This document shows positions 32,733 through 43,998 of a stretch of 64,000 bases of DNA, one piece after another. The DNA comes from an uncultured Acidimicrobiales bacterium (GTDB lineage Bacteria > Actinomycetota > Acidimicrobiia > Acidimicrobiales > Bin134), in assembly GCA_951813325.1 (NCBI GenBank), contig OX638350.1, positions 3,143,954-3,207,953 on the forward strand, in the 5' to 3' direction. A program made the position numbers and the translations under genes. The notes under the pieces are model-generated. The model was given only the letters and a program-made list of their open reading frames with translations, did no database searches and was not told the DNA's origin. Within the stretch, counting starts at the first letter, position 1. Each line of letters opens with the position of its first letter.

Positions 32733-33838
32733 GGCCGACCTGGGCCGACATAAACCTGGCGGCAATCGCCCACAATGTGGGGCTGTTGGCCGAGCTGGTC
32801 CGCCCGGCCGCAATGTGTGCAGTGGTCAAAGCCGATGCCTACGGGCACGGCATGATCCCGGTGGCTCGGACCGCGGTGGACGCGGGAGCCGCCACCTTGG
32901 CTGTCGCCCTGGTGGACGAAGGCCGCCAGCTTCGTGAAGAGGGGTTGGACACCCCCATCCTGCTGTTGTCAGAGCCCCGGCCCTACGAGTTCGCCGAAGT
33001 CGTCGATCTCGGCCTCATCCCCACCGTGTACCAGGGCGAGGGCCTGGCCGCGGCCGCGGCCGCCGCGGCCGCGGCGGGCGTGTGCCAGCCCGTCCACCTC
33101 AAAGTCGACACCGGCATGGCCCGGGTCGGCGCCCCGCCCGCCGAGGTGATGATGCTGGCCGATGCCATCGCCGAGCGCGACACGCTGGAGTTGACCGGCG
33201 TGTGGACGCATTGCGCAGTGGCCGACGAGCCCGACAACCCGTTCACCGCCTATCAGATCGAGCAGTTCAACCATCTGCTGTCCAGGCTGAAGCTGGCCGG
33301 TCACCATGACTATCGCCGCCACCTGGCCAACTCGGCGGTGGCCATGGCCCACCCCGCGGGCCGGTTCGACATGGTCCGCTGCGGCATCGCCATCTACGGC
33401 ATTCCCCCGTCGCCGGCTTTGGCCGACTGCCTGCCGCTTCAGCCGGCCATGACCCTGCGCACCGAGGTGGCCATGGTCAAGACCATTGCCGCCGGCACCC
33501 CGGTGTCCTACGGCCACCACTTCACCGCCCCTGCCGACACCCAGCTGGCCACCATTCCCATCGGCTATGCCGACGGCTGGACACGGCGCCTGGGCGTCAC
33601 TGGAGGCGAAGTGCTGATCGGCGGCCGCCGACGGCCCGTGGCCGGTGTGGTGACCATGGACCAGACGATGGTGGACTGCGGTCTCGATCACCCCGTCTCG
33701 CCCGGAGACGAGGTGATCTTGCTGGGCCCACAGGGCGACGACGAGATCACCGCCACCGAGATCGCCGGGCGCCTCGACACCGTCGCCTACGAAGTCGTCT
33801 GCCAACTCGGCCGCCGCGTCTCCTTGCGCTACCAGTAG
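32729..33838 (+). CDS. alr: Alanine racemase
   Basis: Alr (369 aa) supplies D-alanine for peptidoglycan. The PLP lysine is in AVVKADAYGHG (Lys34), the second catalytic base in TPVSYGHHF, with IPIGYADGWTRRL and TMDQTMVDCG near the C-terminus. A stretch of alternating GCGGCC at ~33050 encodes an Ala run. The gene order nnr-alr-tsaE is typical of actinobacteria, though here three genes intervene before tsaE. Confidence 0.95.
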   Translation: MRPTWADINLAAIAHNVGLLAELVRPAAMCAVVKADAYGHGMIPVARTAVDAGAATLAVALVDEGRQLREEGLDTPILLLSEPRPYEFAEVVDLGLIPTVYQGEGLAAAAAAAAAAGVCQPVHLKVDTGMARVGAPPAEVMMLADAIAERDTLELTGVWTHCAVADEPDNPFTAYQIEQFNHLLSRLKLAGHHDYRRHLANSAVAMAHPAGRFDMVRCGIAIYGIPPSPALADCLPLQPAMTLRTEVAMVKTIAAGTPVSYGHHFTAPADTQLATIPIGYADGWTRRLGVTGGEVLIGGRRRPVAGVVTMDQTMVDCGLDHPVSPGDEVILLGPQGDDEITATEIAGRLDTVAYEVVCQLGRRVSLRYQ

Positions 33839-33886
33839 GGACAAGCCCTAGCGGGCGCTCATCTGGGCGCCAGGCAACCCCACGGT

Positions 33887-34711
33887 TTACTGGGGATTTG
33901 TCTCATTCAGGATCGACTCGGCACGGGCTGCGATCCTCTCTTTGAATTCAGGATGGGGAAAGATCCAGAACTTGTTGCTCTGCACCGCGTCGAACACCAG
34001 CTCGGGAATCTCGGTCGGGTCGGTGCCTTCGTCAATGGCGTTGACAAGGGCTTTGTGGAAGGCGGCGGCCTCGGCGTCGGCCGACATGGGGCCGCAGGTG
34101 TCGTCGTAGGAGTCGGGGCGGTTTCGCTCCGCCCGGAAGATGCCGGTGGCCACCGGCCCGGGGCACAGACACGACACCCCGATGGGCGCCCCGATGATGT
34201 CAAACTCCCGATGAAGCGACTCGGCGATGGCCACTGCCCCGTATTTCGAAGTGGTGTAGGGACCGAGCAGTCCCCCGGAAGTGAGGCCGCCGACCGAGGC
34301 GGTGATCACCACGTGGCCGGACTCGCCCTTCTCCAGCATTCGGGGCACGAAGCTGCGCACGCCGTGGATCACCCCCCACAGGTTCACGTCCAGCACCCAC
34401 CGCCAGTCGTCCACCGTGTTCTCCCAGGTGAACCCGCCGGTGAGCACCCCGGCGTTGAGGTGCACCAAGTGGATGCCGCCGAACCGCTCCACAGCCGCGA
34501 TGGCCAGAGCCTCGTTGGCGTCCGGGCTGGTGACGTCGGTCAGCATGAGCTGGGCGTTCTCCAATCCCCCCACCGTCTCGGCCAGCCCGGCCCCGTCGAT
34601 GTCGCCCGCCAGAACGTGCATCCCCTCAGAAGCGGCCTTGCGCACCATGGCCCGGCCCATGCCGCTGGCGGCCCCGGTGATCACCGCCACCTTGCCGGCC
34701 AAATCCTTCAT
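33887..34711 (-). CDS. Short-chain dehydrogenase/reductase
   Basis: An SDR of ~274 aa. The NAD(P) site is VITGAASGMGRAM, the structural motif is LNAG, the catalytic serine lies in ITASVGG and the active site is YTTSK (Tyr-x3-Lys). The ATG at 34711 follows AAGGGGA by 6 nt and is preferred over the in-frame start 27 nt upstream. The substrate is unknown. It lies 82 bp downstream of the P1 peptidase gene on the same strand and may be co-transcribed. Confidence 0.85.
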   Translation of the reverse strand: MKDLAGKVAVITGAASGMGRAMVRKAASEGMHVLAGDIDGAGLAETVGGLENAQLMLTDVTSPDANEALAIAAVERFGGIHLVHLNAGVLTGGFTWENTVDDWRWVLDVNLWGVIHGVRSFVPRMLEKGESGHVVITASVGGLTSGGLLGPYTTSKYGAVAIAESLHREFDIIGAPIGVSCLCPGPVATGIFRAERNRPDSYDDTCGPMSADAEAAAFHKALVNAIDEGTDPTEIPELVFDAVQSNKFWIFPHPEFKERIAARAESILNETNPQ

Positions 34712-34793
34712 GTCAATCCCCTTCACGGTCGCATTCAAGCATCGACATCATGGCTCACCGAGATAGTGGTTTTCCGATTGTTCCCAAACGCGA

Positions 34794-35741
34794 TCAATCA
34801 AGGCCGACGGCCCGGATGGCTGTCTCCACGGCGGCCGCGGCCATCAACCGCACCAGCCCGAAATCAGCCTCGACTTGGCCGGTAGCCCCCACCACCAGCG
34901 CGTCCCCGTCGCTGTCAGTGTGCGCCGGCAGCAGCGCTCGGGCCATCCCGCTGTGGCCGCTGCGGGCCACTCGACGGCAACCCAGCTTGTCGAGCACCGC
35001 GTTGGTGGCCACCACGCCGATGGTGGTGTTGGTGAGGGTTCCCGCATCGCCCGGGCCGGCAAACGGGTCGGCCGGTCGATGCTCGTAGGCCCCCGCCACC
35101 AGTGAGTCGACCACCAGGCCGTCGTTGATCGCCCCCGAGGCGTTCACCGCCACCAATGCGCCTACCAGCACGTCGTCTGCTCGGAGCAAAGCACCGCCCA
35201 GCCCTCCCGGCTCGCGGTGCTCGGCCCCCCGCCACTTGTTCATGGTGGCCCCGGTGCCGGCGCCCACCCGCCCCAGGGCGGGATGCCCCTCGCGGGCCGC
35301 GTGGGCCGCGGCGTATCCGGCGTCGGGGCCGGGGCGCACCGAACCGTCGCCCTCGGCCAGGTCGTACAGCGACAGGCCCACCACGATGGGCACCCGTCCG
35401 CCGCGGGTCTCGAACCCCCGCCCCTGTTCCTCGCACCACCGCATCACCCCGTCGGCCGCGGCCAACCCGAAAGCCGACCCCCCCGTGAGCACCACCGCGT
35501 CCACATGGCCCACCGTGCGCTCCGGCGCCAGCAAGGCGAAGTCCCGGGTCGCCGGCGCGCCCCCCCGGATCTCCCCCGAGGCCGTCGTCCCCTCGGGAAA
35601 CACCAGCACCGTGCACCCCGTGCGAGCCACCTCGTCGGTCCAGTGACCCACCAGCACCCCCCCGCCGACTCCCAACATCCCAACGAAGGTACCGCACCCC
35701 CGCTTCGCCGTCCCATAGAACAAGTCGTGCGAATCGAGCAC
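34794..35741 (-). CDS. P1 family peptidase (S58, DmpA/NylC-like)
   Basis: The protein (315 aa, or ~294 from an internal Met) matches the self-cleaving Ntn-hydrolase family S58: VLVGHWTDEVARTGCTVLVF, IRGGAPATRDF, LTGGSAFGLAAADGVM, GRVGAGTGATMNKWRG and the autocleavage/nucleophile region NTTIGVVATNAVL with Thr. Members are aminopeptidases or amide hydrolases. The GTG start at 35741 is the earliest; MLGVGGGVLVGH at 35678 is an alternative that fits the family N-terminus better. Confidence 0.82.
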   Translation of the reverse strand: MLDSHDLFYGTAKRGCGTFVGMLGVGGGVLVGHWTDEVARTGCTVLVFPEGTTASGEIRGGAPATRDFALLAPERTVGHVDAVVLTGGSAFGLAAADGVMRWCEEQGRGFETRGGRVPIVVGLSLYDLAEGDGSVRPGPDAGYAAAHAAREGHPALGRVGAGTGATMNKWRGAEHREPGGLGGALLRADDVLVGALVAVNASGAINDGLVVDSLVAGAYEHRPADPFAGPGDAGTLTNTTIGVVATNAVLDKLGCRRVARSGHSGMARALLPAHTDSDGDALVVGATGQVEADFGLVRLMAAAAVETAIRAVGLD

Positions 35742-35776
35742 GCCTCAACACCTCGAATGGGGCGTATTCTTGGTTT

Positions 35777-36346
35777 ATGGCGTTGACGTTGACAGAGGTT
35801 GCCTCTGAGGCTGCGGACTGCACCCGGTGCGGGTTGGCCGAGGGCCGCACCCACGTGGTGTTCGGCATGGGCAATCCCCACGCCGATCTCATGTTGGTGG
35901 GCGAGGGGCCCGGTGCCGAGGAGGACAAGCAGGGCCTCCCGTTCGTGGGCCGCTCGGGCAAGCTGCTCGACCGGCTGATGGCCGAGGAGATGGGGCTCTC
36001 CCGCGACCAGTGCTACATCGCCAACGTTGTCAAATGCCGTCCCCCCGACAATCGAGATCCCAAACCTGACGAGATCGCCGCCTGTCGCCCGTGGCTGGAG
36101 CAACAGGTCGAGCTCATCTCCCCCCGGGTCATCGTCACTCTCGGCAACTTTTCCTCCAAGCTGCTGCTCGACACCAAAACAGGGATCACCAAGCTGCGAG
36201 GCCAGAGCTACCCGATGGGCAACATGATCAGCACCACTGCGGTTGTCATCCCCACCTATCATCCGGCGGCCATTCTTCGAGGCGGCGGCCTCCAAGAGGC
36301 TCAAATGCGGTCCGATTTGGTCCGAGCCCGCATGGCAATGACCTGA
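35777..36346 (+). CDS. Uracil-DNA glycosylase, family 4 (4Fe-4S)
   Basis: This 189-aa enzyme removes uracil from DNA. Four cysteines in the family-4 pattern are present (Cys15, Cys18, Cys87, Cys103) to bind the 4Fe-4S cluster. Motif A is GEGPGAEED (42-50), followed by GLPFVGRSGKLLD, and the C-terminal motif is HPAA (162-165). It is divergent from the peptidase and overlaps tsaE by one base. Confidence 0.9.
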   Translation: MALTLTEVASEAADCTRCGLAEGRTHVVFGMGNPHADLMLVGEGPGAEEDKQGLPFVGRSGKLLDRLMAEEMGLSRDQCYIANVVKCRPPDNRDPKPDEIAACRPWLEQQVELISPRVIVTLGNFSSKLLLDTKTGITKLRGQSYPMGNMISTTAVVIPTYHPAAILRGGGLQEAQMRSDLVRARMAMT

Positions 36347-36849
36347 TGATCAGAAACCGCACCCGTTCCCCTGGAGACACGAAGAGTCTGGCCGCCAGCC
36401 TGGCCGAGCTTGTCCAACCCGGCGATCTGCTGCTGCTGGTAGGCCACTTGGGTGCGGGCAAGACCACCTTCGCCCAGGGATTCGCCGCCGGCCTGGGCAT
36501 CAACGAACCGGTCACAAGCCCCACCTTCACCCTGGCCCGGGAATACCGCGGTCGGCTGCTCCTGCATCATCTGGACGTCTTCCGCCTCGATCAGATCTCC
36601 GAGGTGTTGGATCTGGGACTTCCCGAGCTGCTCGACAGCGATGGGGTCACCCTCATCGAGTGGGGCGACGCCATCCGCCAAGCCCTGCCCAACGACTATC
36701 TCGAAGTGGCGCTGACCTTCGTCGATGGCCCCGACAGCTCTCCCGACGATCGGGGGGTGGTGCTGTGTCCCGTCGGTCCAGGCTGGCAAGCGCGGACTCA
36801 GGCATTGACCACCGCCGCCGCCCGATGGCTGGAGGGACCGACATGTTGA
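36346..36849 (+). CDS. tsaE: tRNA t6A37 biosynthesis ATPase TsaE
   Basis: TsaE (167 aa) energises t6A formation with TsaB and TsaD. Walker A is GHLGAGKTT (33-41), followed by EPVTSPTFTLAREY and LHHLDVFRL, with LIEWGD near 110. Start overlaps the UDG stop (TGATG) and the 3' end overlaps tsaB by 7 nt. Confidence 0.92.
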   Translation: MIRNRTRSPGDTKSLAASLAELVQPGDLLLLVGHLGAGKTTFAQGFAAGLGINEPVTSPTFTLAREYRGRLLLHHLDVFRLDQISEVLDLGLPELLDSDGVTLIEWGDAIRQALPNDYLEVALTFVDGPDSSPDDRGVVLCPVGPGWQARTQALTTAAARWLEGPTC

Positions 36850-37541
36850 TCCTGGGCATCGAATCGGCCACCCAGCAGGTGGGGTGCGCCCTCGGCGGCC
36901 ACGAGGGGGTGCTGGCCTCGGCCCACAGCGCCCGGGGCCGCCGCCATGCCGAGAACATCGCCCCCCAGATTCAGTTCGTTGCCCGCCAGGCCCGGGTCGA
37001 GCTCCAGGATGTGGGCTGTGTGGCCGTCGATCTCGGACCGGGCTTGTACACCGGCCTGCGGGTGGGCATCTCCAGCGCCATGGCGGTGGCCTACGCCCTG
37101 GGCGTCCCCATGATCGGCGTCTCCAGCCTCGACCTGCTGGCCTTTGCCGTGCGCCACACCAACCGGGTGATCGTGGCCGCCATCGACGCCCGTCGCAGCG
37201 AGCTGTTCTACGCCTTCTACCGCCAAGTGCCCGGCGGGGTCCAGCGAGTGTCCGACGCCCTGGTGGGCACCCCCGACGATCTGGCCTCCGAGCTGCTGGC
37301 CACCAGCGAAGAGGTGCTGTTGGTGGGCGACGGCGCTCGCCGCTACTCCGAGGTGTTCAACCGACTCCAAAAGACCGACGTCGCCGAACAAGGCCTGGCC
37401 CACCCCTCCGCCGCCTCGCTGGTGCAACTGGCCCACGCTCGGGCGCTGCGGGAGGAGTTCGTCAAGCCGTGGGAGCTGAAGCCGATATACCTTCGGGTTC
37501 CCGACGCCGACATCAACTGGACCACCCGGCACTCGCCATGA
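36843..37541 (+). CDS. tsaB: tRNA t6A37 biosynthesis protein TsaB
   Basis: TsaB (232 aa) is the scaffold partner of TsaD, with the same ASKHA fold. LILGIESATQQVGCAL, RRHAENIAPQI, VDLGPGLYTGLRVGISSAMA and AIDARRSELFYAFY are typical. It overlaps rimI by 4 nt. Confidence 0.9.
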   Translation: MLILGIESATQQVGCALGGHEGVLASAHSARGRRHAENIAPQIQFVARQARVELQDVGCVAVDLGPGLYTGLRVGISSAMAVAYALGVPMIGVSSLDLLAFAVRHTNRVIVAAIDARRSELFYAFYRQVPGGVQRVSDALVGTPDDLASELLATSEEVLLVGDGARRYSEVFNRLQKTDVAEQGLAHPSAASLVQLAHARALREEFVKPWELKPIYLRVPDADINWTTRHSP

Positions 37542-38122
37542 CTCCGACCGCCGCCACCCCCGCATCGCCCGAGGCCCCCGCCGGCGGGCCGCGCCAAGCC
37601 GCGCCCAAGCACATCGCCATCGAGGCCATGCGGCCGGCTCAGCTCGACGAGGTTATGGCCATCGACGCCGAGTGCTACCCCATCCCGTGGAGTCGCGACG
37701 TCTACCAAGCCGAGCTGTCCCGCACCGGCGACCGGCTCTATTTGGTAGCCCGCCTCGCCAGCAGCGACAACCGGATCGTCGGCCACGGCGGGGTCGCCTT
37801 CGAAGAGGGTGAATCCCACATCACCACCGTGACGGTGGCCCCCCACTGGCGGGGCCGGGGCATCGGCGCCCGACTGTTGTTGGCCCTCGTCTTGGCCGCC
37901 AGCCGCCGCAACGCCAGCCTGGTATTGGAGGTGGCCGCCGACAACCCGGCCGCCCAGGCCCTGTACCGGCGCTTCGGGCTGGCCCCGGTGGGCATTCACC
38001 GGGGCTACTACGCCGACATGGGCCTGTCACCCGATGCCGTGGTGATGAGGGCCGACAACATCGGCCACCCCGACTATGCCAACCGCCTCATCAACATCGC
38101 GGTCGAACTGGATTGCCCATGA
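37538..38122 (+). CDS. rimI: Ribosomal-protein-alanine N-acetyltransferase
   Basis: A GNAT acetyltransferase of 194 aa whose family member RimI acetylates S18. The acetyl-CoA loop is WRGRGIGARLL, flanked by ITTVTVAP and LEVAADNPAAQALYRRFGL. A ~28-residue Ala/Pro-rich N-terminal extension precedes the domain. The position between tsaB and tsaD with 4-nt overlaps is the standard actinobacterial layout. Confidence 0.88.
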   Translation: MTPTAATPASPEAPAGGPRQAAPKHIAIEAMRPAQLDEVMAIDAECYPIPWSRDVYQAELSRTGDRLYLVARLASSDNRIVGHGGVAFEEGESHITTVTVAPHWRGRGIGARLLLALVLAASRRNASLVLEVAADNPAAQALYRRFGLAPVGIHRGYYADMGLSPDAVVMRADNIGHPDYANRLINIAVELDCP

Positions 38123-39168
38123 CAGCCTTGGATCCCTCCGACAACGCCCCCGCCATCGTTCTGGGCATCGAGACCTCCTGCGACGAGACCGCCGCGGCGG
38201 TGGTGTCCGGTCCCTCCCACGTTCTGTCGTCGGTGGTCAGCAGCCAGGCAGACCTGCACGCCCGCTATGGCGGGGTGGTCCCGGAGATCGCCAGTCGGGC
38301 CCACGTGGAGCTGCTCACCCCGGTGGTGGCCCAGGCGGTGATCGAGGCCGGCCTCCGCGATCGCGAGGTGCAAGCGGTGGCCGCCACCGCCGGACCCGGC
38401 CTCATCGGCTCGCTGCTGGTGGGAGTCAGCGCAGCCAAGTCCCTGGCCTTGGTCTGGGATGTCCCATTCGTGGCGGTGAACCACCTCGAGGCCCATCTGT
38501 ATTCCTCCTTTCTGGAGGAGCCCGACCTGGAGCTGCCCGTGGTGGTGCTGTTGGTCTCGGGCGGCCACACGCTGCTGGTGCTGATGGAGGCGTTCGGCCG
38601 CTACCGGCTCATCGGCCAGACCCTCGACGACGCCGCCGGCGAGGCCTTCGACAAGGTGGCCCGCTTCATGGACCTGGGCTACCCCGGCGGCCCGGTTATC
38701 GACCGCCTGGCCATGACCGGCGACCCGGAGGCAGTGGCCTTTCCCCGCCCCATGTACGCCGACGGCTACGACTTCTCCTTCAGCGGCCTCAAAACCGCGG
38801 TGGTGAACCATGTGCGGACCCACCACGACCTCGACGTGGCCGACATCGCGGCGTCTTTCCAGGAAGCGGTTGTGGACGTGCTGGTCCACAAGGCCCGCAA
38901 GGCCGCCGAGGAGTTCGGGGCCAAGGGCCTGTGCCTGGCCGGCGGGGTGGCGGCCAACTCCTCCCTGCGGGAGCGGCTGCTGGACGCCTGCGTGGCCGCC
39001 GGCATCAGCGGGTTCTTGCCCAGCCGATCCATGTGCACCGACAACGCGGCCATGGTGGCCGCCGCCGGGTGGCAGCGCCTTCATCTCGACGGCCCGTCGC
39101 CGCTGGACACCGGCGCCAACCCCAATCTGGCGCTCCCCTTCATTCTGTCGGGCAAACCAGCATCCTGA
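38119..39168 (+). CDS. tsaD: tRNA N6-adenosine threonylcarbamoyltransferase TsaD
   Basis: TsaD (349 aa) transfers the threonylcarbamoyl group to A37. LGIETSCDETAAAVV, the metal-binding NHLEAHLYSSF near 120-130, LVSGGHTLLV, FDKVARFM and CLAGGVAANSSLRERL are diagnostic. The ATG overlaps the rimI stop (ATGA); a TTG two codons upstream is less likely. Confidence 0.95.
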   Translation: MTALDPSDNAPAIVLGIETSCDETAAAVVSGPSHVLSSVVSSQADLHARYGGVVPEIASRAHVELLTPVVAQAVIEAGLRDREVQAVAATAGPGLIGSLLVGVSAAKSLALVWDVPFVAVNHLEAHLYSSFLEEPDLELPVVVLLVSGGHTLLVLMEAFGRYRLIGQTLDDAAGEAFDKVARFMDLGYPGGPVIDRLAMTGDPEAVAFPRPMYADGYDFSFSGLKTAVVNHVRTHHDLDVADIAASFQEAVVDVLVHKARKAAEEFGAKGLCLAGGVAANSSLRERLLDACVAAGISGFLPSRSMCTDNAAMVAAAGWQRLHLDGPSPLDTGANPNLALPFILSGKPAS

Positions 39169-39169
39169 G

Positions 39170-39199
39170 TTGGCCATGAGGCCGCCAAGGCCCTACGCT
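39170..39199 (+). promoter_or_regulatory. Predicted promoter of groES-groEL
   Basis: TTGGCC at 39170-39175, an 18-bp spacer and TACGCT at 39194-39199 lie immediately before, and touch, the CIRCE operator. A repressor bound there would cover the transcription start. Confidence 0.5.
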
Positions 39200-39225
39200 T
39201 AGCACTCGCCCATTGAGAGTGCTAA
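39199..39225 (+). promoter_or_regulatory. CIRCE operator (HrcA-binding site)
   Basis: TTAGCACTC at 39199-39207, a 9-bp spacer and GAGTGCTAA at 39217-39225 match the CIRCE consensus exactly. CIRCE is the known operator for the heat-shock repressor HrcA, so groESL is predicted to be HrcA-controlled. hrcA itself is not in the window. Confidence 0.95.
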
Positions 39226-39257
39226 CACTCAAACCACCCAACCATTTGGAGGCCAAG

Positions 39258-41209
<1,952 letters not shown>

Positions 41210-41243
41210 CCGATCGGCGAACATCAACCACCTGAAGAACTGG

Positions 41244-41282
41244 CTGGGGGCCACCATCGCTGCTGAGCGGGGTGGCCCCCAG
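41244..41282 (+). terminator. Terminator after groEL
   Basis: CTGGGGGCCACC at 41244-41255 pairs perfectly with GGTGGCCCCCAG at 41271-41282 across a 15-nt loop and is followed by TTCATTCC. It lies 35 bp after groEL and before the decarboxylase start, closing the heat-shock operon. Confidence 0.75.
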
Positions 41283-41319
41283 TTCATTCCCCGGTAACCT
41301 GTCGGCCACAATTGCAACC

Positions 41320-42732
41320 ATGGCTGAGCGACCGAACCACATGGATCCTGAGGAGTTCCGGCACCGGGGGTATGAGGCGGTGGACTGGGTGGCGAACTAC
41401 ATGGCGCGACTCGGTGACCTGCCGGTGATGGCCGATATCGAACCGGGCCACGTTCGGGGCAAATTGCCTGCTGAGCCGCCGACCCACGGCGAGAAATTCG
41501 CTGATGTGCTGGCCGATCTCGACCGGGTGATCCTGCCCGGCATGACCCACTGGCAAGCACCCGGCATGTACGGCTATTTCCCTGCCAACACCAGCGGTCC
41601 TGCTGCGCTGGGCGAGCTGATATCGGCCAGCCTGGGAGCTCATGGAGCCATGTGGACCACAGGGCCTTCGGTCACCGAGCTAGAGCAGCACATGTTGGAC
41701 TGGCTGGTCACTGCCCTTGGCCTGCCCGAGGCGTTTCGGGGCAATGGCGTGATCACCGACGGTGCCTCTTCCAGCACCCTGTGCGCCATCCTCGCTGCTC
41801 GGGCGAAAGCCGGAGGCAACGAGAAGCTGGACCAGATGGTGGCCTATACCTCCGACCAAGCCCACTATTCCATAGCCAAGGGGCTGCGGATAGCGGGTAT
41901 TGCCGACAGCCGCATTCGGCCAATCGCCACTACCCCCGGCTACGCCATGCGGGCCGACCACTTGGCCTATGAGATTGTCAAAGACCGAAACAACGGACTG
42001 ATCCCCTTTTTCGTGGGCACTACTGTAGGAACAACCTCAACCACTGCCATCGATCCCATACCCGAATTGGCTTGGGTGGCATCCAATTTCGACGCCTGGA
42101 TCCATGTAGACGCCGCTTTTGCCGGCACCGCCGCTCTGTGCCCGGAAATGCGATTCCTCAACGCCGGATTAGAAGACGTCGACAGCTACCTGTTCAACCC
42201 CCACAAGTGGATGCTCACCAACTTGGACTGCTCGGTGTTCTATGTGGCCGACCGAGCCGATCTCTTGAACGCCATGGCCGTTGAAGCCGAGTATCTGAGC
42301 GATGGCACCGCGGCGGCCGCCACCGCCGACTCCGAGCAGGAGACAGTGGACTATCGGGATTGGACAGTGGCGCTCGGTCGACGCTTCCGGGCACTAAAGC
42401 TCTGGTTTGTGATCCGCCATTACGGCACCGAGGGGCTCCGGGCCCATGTTCGCCGCCACATCGCCTGGGCATCCGACTTGGCCAACTGGATCGAGGCTGA
42501 CGACCGCTTCGAACTGGTCGCCCCCCAAGTGCTCAGCCTGGTGTGCTTCCGACACAAGGACGGCGACGAGGCCGGTCGCCGCATCATGGACACCGTAAAC
42601 AAGTCCGGTCGAGCCTTCATCAGCCACACCGTGCTCGACGACCGCTTCATCCTCCGGGTGGCCATCGGCAGCCCCCAAACCGAGCGCCACCACATCGAAG
42701 AGCTCTGGAGTCTGATCCAATCGGCCGCCTGA
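41320..42732 (+). CDS. PLP-dependent (group II, aromatic-L-amino-acid type) decarboxylase
   Basis: The protein (470 aa) matches the aromatic amino acid decarboxylase family: GYEAVDWVANYMARL, THWQAPGMYGYFPAN, TDGASSSTLCAILAAR, HVDAAFAGTAALCPE and the PLP lysine in NPHKWML (near residue 296). The substrate among Trp, Tyr, Phe or Dopa cannot be read from sequence. The start at 41320 lies after the groEL terminator; an in-frame start inside the terminator was rejected, and MDPEEFRHRG at 41341 is a further alternative. Confidence 0.88.
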   Translation: MAERPNHMDPEEFRHRGYEAVDWVANYMARLGDLPVMADIEPGHVRGKLPAEPPTHGEKFADVLADLDRVILPGMTHWQAPGMYGYFPANTSGPAALGELISASLGAHGAMWTTGPSVTELEQHMLDWLVTALGLPEAFRGNGVITDGASSSTLCAILAARAKAGGNEKLDQMVAYTSDQAHYSIAKGLRIAGIADSRIRPIATTPGYAMRADHLAYEIVKDRNNGLIPFFVGTTVGTTSTTAIDPIPELAWVASNFDAWIHVDAAFAGTAALCPEMRFLNAGLEDVDSYLFNPHKWMLTNLDCSVFYVADRADLLNAMAVEAEYLSDGTAAAATADSEQETVDYRDWTVALGRRFRALKLWFVIRHYGTEGLRAHVRRHIAWASDLANWIEADDRFELVAPQVLSLVCFRHKDGDEAGRRIMDTVNKSGRAFISHTVLDDRFILRVAIGSPQTERHHIEELWSLIQSAA

Positions 42733-42772
42733 TTTCGCCTGCCTCCTGGTGAGGGGGTAAATCCCCCCATGG

Positions 42773-42788
42773 AAAGCCTCAAGGCTTT
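42773..42788 (+). terminator. Terminator-like hairpin between the decarboxylase and guaB3
   Basis: AAAGCC-TCAA-GGCTTT is a perfect 6-bp stem with a tetraloop, preceded by a GGGGG-TAAAT-CCCCC hairpin at 42753-42767 and followed by CTTGG/CCAAG at 42795-42807. Three hairpins in 55 bp suggest a terminator or a structured guaB3 leader. Confidence 0.4.
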
Positions 42789-42823
42789 AGAATTCTTGGC
42801 TTCCAAGCAAAAGGGGCGTCGCG

Positions 42824-43987
42824 ATGGCCGAGGTTGAGATCGGGCTGGGCAAGACCGCACGGCGGGCGTACGGGTTCGACGACATCGCCATCGTTCCCAC
42901 CCGCCGCACCCGCGACCCCGAGGATGTGAGCATCGCCTGGGAGATCGACGCCTACCGCTTCGATCTACCCCTCTTGGCCTCGGCCATGGACGGCGTGGTC
43001 AGCCCCGAGACCGCCATCGCCATCGGCCGCCTCGGAGGGGTGGGGGTGCTCAACCTGGAGGGGCTGTGGACCCGCTACGACGATCCCGAGCCGATTCTCG
43101 ACGAGATCGCCGCCCAGCCCCCGGAAAAGGCCACCCTGCGGATGCAGGAGCTGTACACCGAGCCCATCAAGCCCGACCTGATCGGTGAGCGCATCCGCCA
43201 GATCAATGACGCCGGGGTGGTCTCCTGCGCGTCGGTCACCCCCCAGCGCACCGAGCAGCTGGCCCCCCACATGCTGGCCGCCGAGATCGACCTCATGGTC
43301 ATCCAGGGCACGGTGGTCACCGCCGAGCACAAGTCCAAGAACCACGAGCCGCTGAACCTCAAGCAGTTCGTCCGCCGCCTGGAGATCCCGGTGATCGTGG
43401 GCGGCTGCGCCAGCTACGACGCCGCCCTTCACCTCATGCGCACCGGGGCCGCCGGCATCTTGGTGGGGGTTGGGCCGGGCCAGGCCTGCACCACCCGGGG
43501 CGTGCTGGGCATCGGGGTGCCCCAGGCCACCGCCATCGCCGACGCCCGGGCGGCCCGGATGCGCCACCTGGACGAGACCGGGGTGTACGTGCACCTCGTC
43601 GCCGATGGGGGGATGGCCACCGGCGGCGACATCGCCAAGGCCATCGTGTGCGGGGCCGACGCGGTGATGATCGGCTCCCCGCTGGCCGCGGCCCACGAAG
43701 CGCCCGGCCGGGGCAACCACTGGGGCATGGCCACCTTCCACCCCACCCTGCCCCGGGGCGCCCGGGTGCAGACCAACCCTCGGGGAACCCTGGAGGAGAT
43801 TTTGGTGGGCCCGGCCCGGGAGAACGACGGCCGCCTCAACCTGTTCGGCGGTCTGCGCACGTCCATGGCCACCTGCGGCTACGAGACGCTCAAGGATTTC
43901 CAGAAGGCCGACATCATGATCGCCCCCTCCCTGCAAACCGAGGGCAAATCCCTCCAGCGCTCCCAGGGCATCGGAATGGGCCGTTGA
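42824..43987 (+). CDS. guaB3: GuaB3 family IMP dehydrogenase-related protein
   Basis: GuaB3 (387 aa) is the CBS-less IMPDH-like paralogue common in actinobacteria. [16 protein letters not shown] at the N-terminus, [35 protein letters not shown] with the catalytic-position Cys, and [19 protein letters not shown] are typical. Its exact reaction is unsettled in most species; some members are GMP reductases. It directly precedes guaA (11 bp). Confidence 0.88.
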   Translation: MAEVEIGLGKTARRAYGFDDIAIVPTRRTRDPEDVSIAWEIDAYRFDLPLLASAMDGVVSPETAIAIGRLGGVGVLNLEGLWTRYDDPEPILDEIAAQPPEKATLRMQELYTEPIKPDLIGERIRQINDAGVVSCASVTPQRTEQLAPHMLAAEIDLMVIQGTVVTAEHKSKNHEPLNLKQFVRRLEIPVIVGGCASYDAALHLMRTGAAGILVGVGPGQACTTRGVLGIGVPQATAIADARAARMRHLDETGVYVHLVADGGMATGGDIAKAIVCGADAVMIGSPLAAAHEAPGRGNHWGMATFHPTLPRGARVQTNPRGTLEEILVGPARENDGRLNLFGGLRTSMATCGYETLKDFQKADIMIAPSLQTEGKSLQRSQGIGMGR

Positions 43988-43998
43988 GCCCTTCCGCA

